Source: Panulirus ornatus (taxonomy: Eukaryota; Arthropoda; Malacostraca; Decapoda; Palinuridae). Taken from it: a DNA stretch of 64,000 nt. A model generated the notes under the pieces. It saw only the letters and a program-made list of their open reading frames with translations, searched no databases and had not been told where the DNA came from. The DNA lies in contig NC_092238.1 in the NCBI RefSeq assembly GCF_036320965.1, positions 23,887,903 to 23,951,902 on the forward strand. The letters are read 5' to 3'. Shown one piece after another: positions 11,717-23,492 of the stretch (its first letter is position 1; each line of letters opens with the position of its first letter). Both the position numbers and the translations under genes were made by a program.

Positions 11717-14397
11717 TACCTCGTCGCTGTCTCCCGCGTTTGCGAGGTAGCGCAAGGAAACAGATGAAAGAAATGGCCCAACCCCCCCCATACACATGTA
11801 CATACATACGTCCACACACGCAAATATACATACCTACACAGCTTTCCATGGTTTACCCCGGACGCTTCACATGCCTTGATTCAATCCACTGACAGCACGT
11901 CAACCCCTGTATACCACATCGCTCCAATTCACTCTATTCCTTGCCCTCCTTTCACCCTCCTGCATGTTCAGGCCCTGATCACACAAAATCCTTTTCACTC
12001 CATCTTTCCACCTCCAATTTGGTCTCCCTCTTCTCCTCGTTCCCTCCACCTCCGACACATATATCCTCTTGGTCAATCTTTCCTCACTCATTCTCTCCAT
12101 GTGCCCAAACCACTTCAAAACACCCTCTTCTGCTCTCTCAACCACGCTCTTTTTATTTCCACACATCTCTCTTACCCTTACATTACTTACTCGATCAAAC
12201 CACCTCACACCACACATTGTCCTCAAACATCTCATTTCCAGCACATCCATCCTCCTGCGCACAACTCTATCCATAGCCCACGCCTCGCAACCATACAACA
12301 TTGTTGGAACCACTATTCCTTCAAACATACCCATTTTTGCTTTCCGGGATAATGTTCTCGACTTCCACACATTTTTCAAGGCTCCCAAAATTTTTGCCCC
12401 CTCCCCCACCCTATGATCCACTTCCGCTTCCATGGTTCCATCCGCTGACAGATCCACTCCCAGATATCTAAAACACTTCACTTCCTCCAGTTTTTCTCCA
12501 TTCAAACTCACCTCCCAATTGACTTGACCCTCAACCCTACTGTACCTAATAACCTTGCTCTTATTCACATTTACTCTTAACTTTCTTCTTCCACACACTT
12601 TACCAAACTCCGTCACCAGCTTCTGCAGTTTCTCACATGAATCCGCCACCAGCGCTGTATCATCAGCGAACAACAACTGACTCACTTCCCAAGCTCTCTC
12701 ATCCCCAACAGACTTCATACTTGCCCCTCTTTCCAAGACTCTTGCATTTACCTCCCTAACAACCCCATCCATAAACAAATTAAACAACCATGGAGACATC
12801 ACACACCCCTGCCGCAAACCTACATTCACTGAGAACCAATCACTTTCCTCTCTTCCTACACGTACACATGCCTTACATCCTCGATAAAAACTTTTCACTG
12901 CTTCTAACAACTTGCCTCCCACACCATATATTCTTAATACCTTCCACAGAGCATCTCTATCAACTCTATCATATGCCTTCTCCAGATCCATAAATGCTAC
13001 ATACAAATCCATTTGCTTTTCTAAGTATTTCTCACATACATTCTTCAAAGCAAACACCTGATCCACACATCCTCTACCACTTCTGAAACCACACTGCTCT
13101 TCCCCAATCTGATGCTCTGTACATGCCTTCACCCTCTCAATCAATACCCTCCCATATAATTTACCAGGAATACTCAACAAACTTATACCTCTGTAATTTG
13201 AGCACTCACTCTTATCCCCTTTGCCTTTGTACAATGGCACTATGCACGCATTCCGCCAATCCTCAGGCACCTCACCATGAGTCATACATACATTAAATAA
13301 CCTTACCAACCAGTCAACAACACAGTCACCCCCTTTTTTTATAAATTCCACTGCAATACCATCCAAACCTGCTGCCTTGCCGGCTTTCATCTTCCGCAAA
13401 GCTTTTACTACCTCTTCTCTGTTTACCAAATCATTTTCCCTAACCCTCTCACTTTGCACACCACCTCGACCAAAACACCCTATATCTGCCACTCTGTCAT
13501 CAGACACATTCAACAAACCTTCAAAATACTCATTCCATCTCCTTCTCACATCACCACTACTTGTTATCACCTCCCCATTTACGCCCTTCACTGAAGTTCC
13601 CATTTGCTCCCTTGTCTTACGCACCCTATTTACCTCCTTCCAGAACATCTTTTTATTCTCCCTAAAATTTACTGATAGTCTCTCACCCCAACTCTCATTT
13701 GCCCTTTTTTTCACCTCTTGCACCTTTCTCTTGACCTCTTGTCTCTTTCTTTTATACTTCTCCCACTCAATTGCATTTTTTCCCTGCAAAAATCGTCCAA
13801 ATGCCTCCCTCTTCTCTTTCACTAATACTCTTACTTCTTTATCCCACCACTCACTACCCTTTCTAAACAGCCCACCTCCCACTCTTCTCATGCCACAAGC
13901 ATCTTTTGCGCAATCCATCACTGATTCCCTAAATACATCCCATTCCTCCCCCACTCCCCTTACTTCCATTGTTCTCACCTTTTTCCATTCTGTACACAGT
14001 CTCTCCTGATACTTCCTCACACAGGTCTCCTTCCCAAGCTCACTTACTCTCACCACCTTCTTCACCCCAACATTCACTCTTCTTTTCTGAAAACCCATAC
14101 TAATCTTCACCTTAGCCTCCACAAGATAATGATCAGACATCCCTCCAGTTGCACCTCTCAGCACATTGACATCCAAAAGTCTCTCTTTCGCACGCCTGTC
14201 AATTAACACGTAATCCAATAACGCTCTCTGGCCATCTCTCCTACTTACATAAGTATACTTATGTATATCTCGCTTTTTAAACCAGGTATTCCCAATCATC
14301 AGTCCTTTTTCAGCACATAAATCTACAAGCTCTTCACCATTTCCATTTACAACACTGAACACCCCATGCATACCAATTATTCCCTCAACTGCCACAT
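11712..14397 (-). mobile_element. Young short-tail LINE family 1 copy with long open frame
   Basis: This minus-strand copy has the shortened 3' UTR, an intact C-terminus (ending NWSDVVYRG) and an open frame up to the middle of the endonuclease. It breaks off at 14397 just after NVAVEGIIG, next to TATATA. It faces a plus-strand copy at 14405, so the two lie head to head. Sequence identity to the copies at 3297, 18068 and 45721 is very high by eye. Confidence 0.93.
11900..14395 (-). pseudogene. LINE polyprotein, 831-aa open frame missing N-terminal endonuclease part
   Basis: This is the longest intact LINE frame in the window. In order it shows the endonuclease C-half (ELVDLCAEKGLMIGN, YVSRRDGQRALLDYVLID, MSDHYLVEAKVK with the catalytic-type SDH), a basic linker with KEKREAFGRFLQGK, and the reverse transcriptase. 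Reverse transcriptase motifs are PLYKGKGDKSECSNYRG, FMDLEKAYDRVDRDALW, GLRQGCVMSPWLFNLFMDG and LLFADDTALVADS. After these come LYGCEAWAMDRVVRRR and NWRWKDGVKRIL. The first ~150 aa of the endonuclease are lost by 5' truncation, so target nicking is not expected. The absence of stops indicates recent insertion. Confidence 0.9.
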
Positions 14398-14404
14398 ATA
14401 TATA

Positions 14405-15507
14405 ATATTTAGGTTTGCAGCAGGGGTGTGTGATGTCTCCATGGTTGTTTAATTTGTTTATGGATGGGGTTGTTAGGGAAGTGAATGCAAGAGTTTTGGA
14501 AAGAGGGGCAAGTATGAAGTCTGTTGGGGATGAGAGAGCTTGGGAAGTGAGTCAGTTGTTGTTCGCTGATGATACAGCGCTGGTGGCTGATTCATGTGAG
14601 AAACTGCAGAAGCTGGTGACTGAGTTTGGTAAAGTGTGTGAAAGAAGAAAGTTAAGAGTAAATGTGAATAAGAGCAAGGTTATTAGGTACAGTAGGGTTG
14701 AGGGTCAAGTCAATTGGGAGGTAAGTTTGAATGGAGAAAAACTGGAGGAAGTAAAGTGTTTTAGATATCTGGGAGTGGATCTGGCAGCGGATGGAACCAT
14801 GGAAGCGGAAGTGGATCATTGGGTGGGGGAGGGGGTGAAAATTCTGGGAGCCTTGAAGAATGTGTGGAAGTCGAGAACATTATCTCGGAAAGCAAAAATG
14901 GATATGTTTGAAGGAATAGTGGTTCCAACAATGTTGTATGGTTGCGAGGCGTGGGCTATGGATAGAGTTGTGCGCAGGAGGGTGGATGTGCTGGAAATGA
15001 GATGTTTGAGGACAATGTGTGGTGTGAGGTGGTTTGATCGAGTAAGTAATGTAAGGGTAAGAGAGATGTGTGGAAATAAAAAGAGCGTGGTTGAGAGAGC
15101 AGAAGAGGGTGTTTTGAAATGGTTTGGGCGCATGGAGAGAATGAGTGAGGAAAGATTGACCAAGAGGATATATGTGTCGGAGGTGGAGGGAACGAGGAGA
15201 AGTGGGAGACCAAATTGGAGGTGGAAAGATGGAGTGAAAAAGATTTTGTGTAATCGGGGCCTGAACATGCAGGAGGGTGAAAGGAGGGCAAGGAATAGAG
15301 TGAATTGGATCGATGTGGTATACCGGGGTTGACGTGCTGTCAGTGGATTGAATCAAGGCATGTGAAGCGTCTGGGGTAAACCATGGAAAGCTGTGTAGGT
15401 ATGTATATTTGCATGTGTGGATGTATGTATATACATGTGTATGGGGGTGGGTTGGGTCATTTCTTTCGTCTGTTTCCTTGCGCTACCTCGCAAACACGGG
15501 AGACAGA

Positions 15508-15508
<1 letters not shown>
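14405..15508 (+). mobile_element. Young short-tail LINE family 1 copy, 5' truncated
   Basis: The plus-strand copy starts in the reverse transcriptase at GLQQGCVMSPWLF and keeps a 305-aa open frame (14415-15332) with LLFADDTALVADS and the normal VVYRG end. It has the short 3' UTR and terminal GCGCTACCTCGCAAACACGG, then an unusual end AGACAGAAGATATA before the microsatellite. Confidence 0.92.
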
Positions 15509-15852
<344 letters not shown>

Positions 15853-17387
15853 TCATTAGTTTATTTTAGATTTTCGAAATAAAAGAGCGGGTAGAGAGCG
15901 GGCAGGGGGTTTGAATTCTAGGCGCAGTGCATCTGTATTAGACGGACTCACAATGCAGGGAATATGGTCGGTAGATGGAAAAAAGAAAGTATGAAGTTGA
16001 ATAATGTGCGGGTGTAGTGGATTTAAATAGATTGTTATTGGGGTTGGCTTCCTACGGAGGTTCCTAAGTGGCGAATAGAGTAATGGATCGATGGAACGGA
16101 TTAGTGTGTAATGACTTAATAAGTATGTAAAGTTCTGTGTTACTTGGTAAGCTGGCTAGCTATGATCGCAGTGTGTGGAAACGATGAAGAATGGTCAATC
16201 GCTGTATACACAAATATTTACGTTACCTATGCACTCGCAAACAGGGAGACAAGATAATGATATCATATATAAGATATATAATATAATATATGTATATATA
16301 TATATTACTTATGCTATATTCATCACATATTTGCATATAAGATAACAAACTGCCTCATACAACACCGCGTTCCATATAACTAAACTATCACCATATAGGT
16401 TATGCCTATATATGTAATATAATGCATACAAATATACATACATATATACTATTATGTATAATATACACGTATAACATACACATATATAATATAATAACAT
16501 GACGATTGTATAGGGTTGCGTTAATACTCCTGTTTCCCTGTTGGAAGGAGACAAAAGGGAGGCACGGCTGGACAATCCTCCATCTTTATTTTTAATTCCA
16601 AAGAGAATAGAGAAGTTCTAGTATATTCCTCAAGAGATCTGAGTTCAAACCATACATCCCATGTTAGGGGTGGGTCATGCATTAATGAAAAACAAAACAG
16701 TTTTAATGTATGATGCGGTTGATTATGGTATATATGTGTATGTGGTGTTAGAGCTTCCTCGTGTGCATTGCGCATCGTAGGGAGCATAATATGATTACAT
16801 GCTGTAATAAATGTATGTATTTTTATGTAATTAAGATCTAATGCGCTAGCTTCCCACTTAGTTCAGGTAAACGTATGAAAGAGGTTCTAACCACTAATTA
16901 CTGAAAATATTTATGAAGCCTATTATGCCATTATTAAATATCACACAATTTTTTAATTATTACTTTACAGTGAGTATACATATATGAATGTGTACATTTA
17001 ATTAGGCTTCATCCTTCCATCACCACACTGCACAAGGCAAACAGCAGCGACAGGATACAAACAAAACTACTCCCACAATCCCGTGTGCGAGGTAGCTAAA
17101 GGGAGGAGCGAGGGTGAAATCCTCCCACATTTTATTCATTTATTTTTTTTTTTTTATTATCTGTATACAACAAACAAGCATAAAAAGAAAATCAACTTGC
17201 TGCGATAGTCCTGTGGTACTCCCTCAAGGAAACAGCATTGTGCTCACGCTTAGCATAGCTATCAATATGCATATTACATAGATAACATTAACGATACATA
17301 CATATACATACAAACATTACATATTCACACATTACATGCTTCATACTTCCCATCCTTCATCCTGCCCACACAACGCACCACAGCAAA
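15853..17387. other. Anomalous stretch with garbled repeat echoes
   Basis: No gene is seen here. Parts read like corrupted versions of local repeats. Near 16215-16250 the sequence ACGTTACCTATGCACTCGCA then AACAGGGAGACA echoes the LINE terminus. Near 16515-16610, GGTTGCGTTAATACTCC...GGCACGGCTGGACAATCCTCC then TTTTTAATTCCAAAGAGAAT echoes the head-tail element with many scattered indels. This pattern suggests low-accuracy consensus sequence or very old repeats. Confidence 0.5.
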
Positions 17388-17388
17388 C

Positions 17389-17420
<32 letters not shown>

Positions 17421-17452
17421 ACACACACACACACACACCACACACACACCCA
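17388..17452. repeat. (CA)n microsatellite
   Basis: A CA repeat with two CCACAC interruptions precedes an old LINE tail on the minus strand. Confidence 0.95.
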
Positions 17453-18067
17453 GTGAGGTAGTGCCTGGAAAAGGTACATAAATGCCCATACACACACGTA
17501 TACATACAAATACATGTACGCATCAACATATACATACACAGACATACATACACATGAACATATTCATACTTGCTTGCCTTCATCCACTCCTGTGTCTACC
17601 CCGTCTCACAGGAAACAGCATCGCTGCCCCCTGCTTTAGCAAGTCAGCACCAGGAAAATAGACAAAAAATGCCACATCTGTTCACGATCAGTCTCTAGCT
17701 GTCATGTGTAATGCACTGAAAGCACAGCTCCTATCCACATCCTGTCTCCAAGACCTTTCCATGGTTTAACCCAGACGTTTCACATGCCCTGGTTCAGTCC
17801 ACTGATAGCACATCAACCCTGGTATACCACATTGTTCCGATTGACTCTATTCCTTGCATGTTTCTCCTCCTCCTGTATGTTCGGTCCTCAGTCGCTCAAA
17901 ATCATTTTCACTCCATCCCTCCACCTCCAGTTTGGTCTCCCACTTTTCCTTGTTCCCTCCACCTTTGATACATATATCCTCTTTGTCAATCTTTCCTCAC
18001 TCATTTTCTCCATATTTTCAATACTCCCTCTTCTGCTCTCTCAACCACACTCTTTATATATCCACAC
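17450..18067 (-). mobile_element. Old LINE family 1 3' part, interrupted by a younger copy
   Basis: This is a diverged 3' UTR and C-terminal ORF on the minus strand, with GCTGCCCCCTGCTTTAGCAA-type older tail wording. It stops at 18067 inside the complement of the RxMCGNKKS segment. The same segment resumes at about 21088 after the plus-strand LINE, so the younger copy split it. Confidence 0.82.
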
Positions 18068-20885
18068 AGGGGAAGAGTGGTTTGGGAATGTCTGGGGAGT
18101 AAAGTCAGGGGTTAGTGAGAGGACAAGAGCAAGGGATGGAGTAGCAATACTCCTGAAACAGGAGTTCTGGGAGTATGTGATAGAATGTAAGAAAGTAAAT
18201 TCTCGATTAATATGGGTAAAACTGAAAGTTGATGGAGAGAGGTGGGTGATTATTGGTGCATATGCACCTGGGCATGAGAAGAAAGATCATGAGAGGCAAG
18301 TGTTTTGGGAGCAGCTGAATGAGTGTGTTAGTGGTTTTGATGCACGAGACCGGGTTATAGTGATGGGTGATTTGAATGCAAAGGTGAGTAATGTGGCAGT
18401 TGAGGGAATAATTGGTATACATGGGGTGTTCAGTGTTGTAAATGGAAATGGTGAAGAGCTTGTAGATTTATGTGCTGAAAAAGGACTGATGATTGGGAAT
18501 ACCTGGTTTAAAAAGCGAGATATACATAAGTATACTTATGTAAGTAGGAGAGATGGCCAGAGAGCGTTATTGGATTACGTGTTAATTGACAGGCGTGCGA
18601 AAGAGAGACTTTTGGATGTTAATGTGCTGAGAGGTGCAACTGGAGGGATGTCTGATCATTATCTTGTGGAGGCTAAGGTGAAGATTTGTATGGGTTTTCA
18701 GAAAAGAAGAGTGAATGTTGGGGTGAAGAGGGTGGTGAGAGTAAGTGAGCTTGGGAAGGAGACCTGTGTGAGGAAGTACAAGGAGAGACTGAGTACAGAA
18801 TGGAAAAAGGTGAGAACAATGGAAGTAAGGGGAGTGGGGGAGGAATGGGATGTATTTAGGGAATCAGTGATGGATTGCGCAAAAGATGCTTGTGGCATGA
18901 GAAGAGTGGGAGGTGGGTTGATTAGAAAGGGTAGTGAGTGGTGGGATGAAGAAGTAAGAGTATTAGTGAAAGAGAAGAGAAAGGCATTTGGACGATTTTT
19001 GCAGGGAAAAAATGCAATTGAGTGGGAGATGTATAAAAGAAAGAGACAGGAGGTCAAGAGAAAGGTGCAAGAGGTGAAAAAAAGGGCAAATGAGAGTTGG
19101 GGTGAGAGAGTATCATTAAATTTTAGGGAGAATAAAAAGATGTTCTGGAAGGAGGTAAATAAAGTGCGTAAGACAAGGGAGCAAATGGGAACTTCAGTGA
19201 AGGGCGCAAATGGGGAGGTGATAACAAGTAGTGGTGATGTGAGAAGGAGATGGAGTGAGTATTTTGAAGGTTTGTTGAATGTGTTTGATGATAGAGTGGC
19301 AGATATAGGGTGTTTTGGTCGAGGTGGTGTGCAAAGTGAGAGGGTTAGGGAAAATGATTTGGTAAACACAGAAGAGGTAGTGAAAGCTTTGCGGAAGATG
19401 AAAGCCGGCAAGGCAGCAGGTTTGGATGGTATTACAGTGGAATTTATTAAAAAAGGGGGTGACTGTATTGTTGACTGGTTGGTAAGGTTATTTAATGTAT
19501 GTATGACTCATGGTGAGGTGCCTGAGGATTGGCGGAATGCGTGCATAGTGCCATTGTACAAAGGCAAAGGGGATAAGAGTGAGTGCTCAAATTACAGAGG
19601 TATAAATTTGTTGAGTATTCCTGGTAAATTATATGGGAGGGTATTGATTGAGAGGGTGAAGGCATGTACAGAGCATCAGATTGGGGAAGAGCAGTGTGGT
19701 TTCAGAAGTGGTAGAGGATGTGTGGATCAGGTGTTTGCTTTGAAGAATGTATGTGAGAAATACTTAGAAAAGCAAATGGATTTGTATGTAGCATTTATGG
19801 ATCTGGAGAAGGCATATGATAGAGTTGATAGAGATGCTCTGTAGAAGGTATTAAGAATATATGGTGTGGGAGGAAAGTTGTTAGAAGCAGTGAAAAGTTT
19901 TTATCGAGGATGTAAGGCATGTGTACGTGTAGGAAGAGAGGAAAGTGATTGGTTCTCAGTGAATGTAGGTTTGCGGCAGGGGTGTGTGATGTCTCCATGG
20001 TTGTTTAATTTGTTTATGGATGGGGTGGTTAGGGAGGTAAATGCAAGAGTTTTGGAAAGAGGGGCAAGTATGAAGTCTGTTGGGGATGAGAGAGCTTGGG
20101 AAGTGAGTCAGTTGTTCGCTGATGATACAGCGCTGGTAGCTGATTCATGTGAGAAACTGCAGAAGCTGGTGACTGAGTTTGGTAAAGTGTGTGGAAGAAG
20201 AAAGTTAAGAGTAAATGTGAATAAGAGCAAGGTTATTAGGTACAGTAGGGTTGAGGGTCAAGTCAATTGGGAGGTGAGTTTGAATGGAGAAAAACTGGAG
20301 GAAGTGAAGTGTTTTAGATAGCTGGGAGTGGATCTGGCAGCGGATGGAACCATGGAAGCGGAAGTGGATCATAGGGTGGGGGAGGGGGCGAAAATTCTGG
20401 GGGCCTTGAAGAATGTGTGGAAGTCGAGAACATTATCTCGGAAAGCAAAAATGGGTATGTTTGAAGGAATAGTGGTTCCAACAATGTTGTATGGTTGCGA
20501 GGCGTGGGCTATGGATAGAGTTGTGTGCAGGAGGATGGATGTGCTGGAAATGAGATGTTTGAGGACAATGTGTGGTGTGAGGTGGTTTGATCGAGTGAGT
20601 AACATAAGGGTAAGAGAGATGTGTGGAAATAAAAAGAGCGTGGTTGAGAGAGCAGAAGAGGGTGTTTTGAAGTGGTTTGGGCACATGGAGAGAATGAGTG
20701 AGGAAAGATTGACCAAGAGGATATATGTGTCGGAGGTGGAGGGAATGAGGAGAAGAGGGAGACCAAATTGGAGGTGGAAGGATGGAGTGAAAAAGATTTT
20801 GTGTGATCGGGGCCTGAACATGCAGGAGGGTGAAAGGAGGGCAAGGAATAGAGTGAATTGGAGCGATGTGGTATACCAGGGTTGA
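18068..20885 (+). pseudogene. LINE polyprotein with two nonsense codons
   Basis: Endonuclease motifs are visible in order: VAILLKQEFWEY, WVIIGAYAPGHEKKDHERQ, VIVMGDLNAKVSNVAVEG, LLDYVLIDRRAKERLL and MSDHYLVEAKVK. The reverse transcriptase follows. A TAG at 19842-19844 replaces the Trp of DALW. A second TAG at 20319-20321 replaces the Tyr of FRYLG. One Leu is missing before FADD (SQLFADD), which is an in-frame 3-nt loss. The upstream open frame that appears to extend back to 17784 is the antisense of the older LINE and is not part of this protein. Spliced length without the defects would be near 940 aa. Confidence 0.9.
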
Positions 20886-21087
20886 CGTGCTGTCAGTGGA
20901 TTGAATCAAGGCATGTGAAGCGTCTGGGGTAAACCATGGAAAGCTGTGTAGGTATGTATATTTGCGTGTGTGGACGTATGTATATACATGTGTATGGGGG
21001 GGGTTGGGCCATTTCTTTCGTCTGTTTCCTTGCGCTACCTCGCAAACGCGGGAGACAGCGACAAAGTATAATAAATAAATAAATAAA
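18068..21087 (+). mobile_element. Young, near full-length short-tail LINE family 1 copy
   Basis: The plus-strand copy starts at EEWFGNVWGVKSG, about 44 codons into the ORF, and runs through the complete endonuclease, linker, reverse transcriptase and shortened 3' UTR to an (ATAA)n tail at 21071-21087. It is the most complete young copy in the window. It sits inside an older inverted copy (17450-18067 and 21088-21178). Confidence 0.93.
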
Positions 21088-21178
21088 TCTCTCTTACCCT
21101 TTAATTACTTACTCAATCACGCCAACTCACACCACATATTGTCTTCAAACATTTCATTTTCAACACATCCACTTACAT
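21088..21178 (-). mobile_element. Continuation of the old LINE split at 18067
   Basis: TCTCTCTTACCCTTTAATTA and the CTCACACCACATATTGTCTT segment continue the minus-strand ORF from 18067. The old copy then breaks off at CACATCCACTTA. Confidence 0.75.
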
Positions 21179-21199
21179 ATTCATATCAATATTATTATT

Positions 21200-21748
21200 T
21201 ATTTGCTTTGTCGCTGTCTCCCGCATTAGCGCAAGGAAACAGATGAAAGAATGGCCCAACCCACCCACATACACGTGTATACATACACGTCCACAAATGC
21301 ATATATACATATCTATACATCTCAACGTATACATATATATATATACACACACAGACATATACATATATACACATATACATAATTCATACTGTCTGCCTTT
21401 ATTCATTCCCATCGCCACCCCGCCACACATGAAGTAACAACACCCTTCCCCCTCATGTGCGCGAGGTAGCTCTAGGAAAAGACAACAAAGGCCACATTCG
21501 TTCACACTCAATCTCTAGCTGTCATGTAATAATGCACCAAAACCACAGCTCCCTTTCCACATCCAGGCCCCACAGAACTTTCCATGGTTTACCCCAGACG
21601 CCTCACATGCCCTGGTTCAATCCATTGACAGCACGTCGACCCTGGTATACCACATCATTCCAATTCACTCTATTCCTTGCACGCCTTTCACCCTCCTGCA
21701 TGTTCAGGCCCTTATCACTCAAAATCTTTTACACTCCATCTTTCCACA
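21200..21748 (-). mobile_element. Long-tail LINE family 1 3' fragment
   Basis: The copy holds the terminus, long 3' UTR and the last ~30 codons of the ORF on the minus strand, ending at the NWRWKD segment (TCCATCTTTCCAC complement) at 21748. Confidence 0.88.
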
Positions 21749-21912
21749 CACATACTTACTCATAAACAGACTTATACATATTTACACATTCATACTTGCT
21801 TGCCTTCGTCCATTCCTGTTGCCATCCCGCCCTACAGGAAACAGCATCACCACCCCGTGTCAGCGAGGTAGCACCAGGAAAACAGACAAAAAAAGGCAAC
21901 ATTCATTCACTC
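21749..21912 (-). mobile_element. Older-type LINE tail fragment
   Basis: TACTTGCTTGCCTTCGTCC, CCTACAGGAAACAGCATCAC and GTCAGCGAGGTAGCACCAGG match the older tail form at 17530-17660. No coding part is present. Confidence 0.7.
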
Positions 21913-22060
21913 AGCCTGAGCCAGGTACCTATTTTATCGACGAACCTCTAGGGGTGGATGAACAGTTGTTTTGATTGTGGACTAACTGCCACAACCAGGA
22001 TTTGAACCTATGCGGTCGACTCTGGGCGGCTCATGAATGCGTCATGTCCAGGAATGCTAC
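21913..22060 (-). mobile_element. tRNA-derived SINE
   Basis: Read on the minus strand it contains a perfect pol III B box, GGTTCAAATCC (complement of 21998-22008), then TGGTTGTGGCAGTTAGTCC and the conserved body GTCGATAAAATAGGTACCTG ending GCTCAGGC. The A box region is not clearly conserved. This body is one I associate with tRNA-derived SINEs of aquatic invertebrates; that association is from memory. Confidence 0.72.
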
Positions 22061-22134
22061 ATTCATTTTTTGGGTAATGGGGTACTAATGTCACTCAAAA
22101 ATACATATAGTATGTAATGTGTTCACCATTTCAG

Positions 22135-22256
22135 ATATGGAAGAGGCACCAACTAAATGTGTATCACAGACAGTGACAGTAAGAGTTGCAGCCCAGGTGC
22201 ACTTCATTGACTTTGAGGGTCGCAGTGATGGTGAAAGTATACGCAAGATTGTGGAG
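22135..22256 (+). CDS. CPSF2: CPSF2 exon encoding PTKC and start of RMMBL region
   Basis: The acceptor is TTTCAG at 22134 and the donor GTGAGA starts at 22257. With the single base carried from the previous exon it reads DMEEAPTKCVS, then VRVAAQVHFIDFEGRSDGES and IRKIVE, ending in phase 0. It matches the VPTKC...YIDYEGRSDGDSI block of CPSF2. In active relatives this position carries a metal-binding His (SAHxD type). Here it is GRSD, as expected for the pseudo-nuclease subunit. The flanking intron upstream is 18,990 bp long because of LINE insertions. Confidence 0.95.
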
Positions 22257-22734
22257 GTGAGATCATTCATACTCTTTCTTTGTATCAGGCAGAGTGTTAC
22301 AGCATTTTGCATTTGTGTTTTTTGTGTTAAATCAAGCTACCTTCCATGAAATTCAAAATATCAAGCAATGGAATGTTATACATTTCTCTGGTCTTGTCAA
22401 CTAATCGCACTTATGCTCCTTCTGTTCTACAGTAGATTTTTTCTTTTTTTTTTTTCCACATCCTTTTTATCATATGTCTATACCCATTGTTACTTTCATA
22501 TTTTTGTGGCATTTTTTTAGTCAAGTTCACTCACAATCAAAAGATCCTCCCTACTCATATCCAGCTATGACAGTGCTGTGTGGTAATGAGGTTCAGAAGT
22601 ATAATTGTGACTGCCTGTCCACTACTCAGAAGCAATATTTTGAACTTGAGGTCATTTAGTTTTTGTTTGGTTATGTACTTATACCCCTTTACCTATAGCT
22701 CTTTAATGCCGTGAAGATTTAAAATTTTTACATT
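22257..22734. other. Intron sequence without recognised element
   Basis: AT-rich intronic DNA with a poly(T) tract near 22438-22456. No repeat or exon was recognised. Confidence 0.6.
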
Positions 22735-23400
22735 TCACATCATGCCTTGCAACCGTATCATATTGTTAGGAATACTATTCCTTTAAACATACCCATTTTT
22801 GCCCTCCCAGATAATGGTCTCTCCATACATTTTTCAGTGCTCCTAGAACTTTTGCCCGTGCCACAACTGTGACTCACTTCTGCTTCGGTTACATTCACTG
22901 CCATGTCCTCTCTGAAATATCTAAAAACACTTCGCTTCCTCTGATTTTTTTCAGTTTTAATTTACATCTCAGTTTACTTGTCCCTCAACCATGCAAAGGA
23001 GGTTGGATGTGTTGGAAATGAAATTTTTGAGGACAGTGTGTGGTGTGAAGTGGTTTGATCAAGTAAGTAGTGAAAGGGTAAAAGACATGTATGGTAACAA
23101 AAAGAGTGTGGTTGAGAGAGCAGAATAAGGTGTGTTGAAATGGTTTGGATGTATGGAGAGAATGATTGAGGAAAGGTTGACAAAGAGGTTATATGTGCCA
23201 GAAGTGGAGGGAACAAGAACAGGGAGATCGAACTGGAGGTGGCAGGATGGAGTGAAAATGTTTTAGAGTGATTTGGGCCTGAACATGCAGGAGGTTGAAA
23301 GGCATGCACGGAATTAAGTGAATTTAAACAGTGTGGTACACTGGGGTCAGCATGATGTCAGTGGACTGAACCAGGCATGTGAAATGTCCAGGATAAACCT
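22735..23400 (+). mobile_element. Old LINE family 1 copy with inverted 5' segment (twin-primed)
   Basis: The left part (22735-22985) is antisense and runs from the YGCEA codons back to the GQVN codons. The right part (22986-23400) is sense and begins with RRLDVLEM, almost exactly where the left part's 3' boundary lies in the element, and continues to the 3' UTR start. An inverted 5' segment followed by a collinear 3' segment with a few bases lost between them is the hallmark of twin priming. The copy is decayed. Confidence 0.75.
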
Positions 23401-23492
23401 AGGAAATTATATGGGAGAGTATTGATTGAGAGGGTGAAGGCATGTACAGAGCATCAGATTGGGGAAGAGCAGTGTGGTTTCAGAAGTGGTAG
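23400..23492 (+). mobile_element. Isolated 93-bp internal LINE reverse transcriptase fragment
   Basis: The sequence encodes KLYGRVLIERVKACTEHQI, then GEEQCGFRSG. It is almost identical to the young LINE subfamily, although the copy directly to its left is old. It has neither LINE end. Confidence 0.8.

Noticed and set aside
13377..14009. 210-aa plus-strand open frame, and similar long frames at 18698-19411, 36199-36954 and 3550-4002
   Set aside because: They are exact antisense of the LINE ORF. Their openness follows from the C-poor coding strand and they recur with every copy.
14390..14410. Head-to-head LINE junction considered as a single twin-primed element
   Set aside because: Both sides have their own 3' UTR and terminus, so two insertions are required.
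17784..18067. N-terminal extension of the 686-aa frame
   Set aside because: This part is antisense of an older LINE. The real LINE protein sequence starts at 18068.
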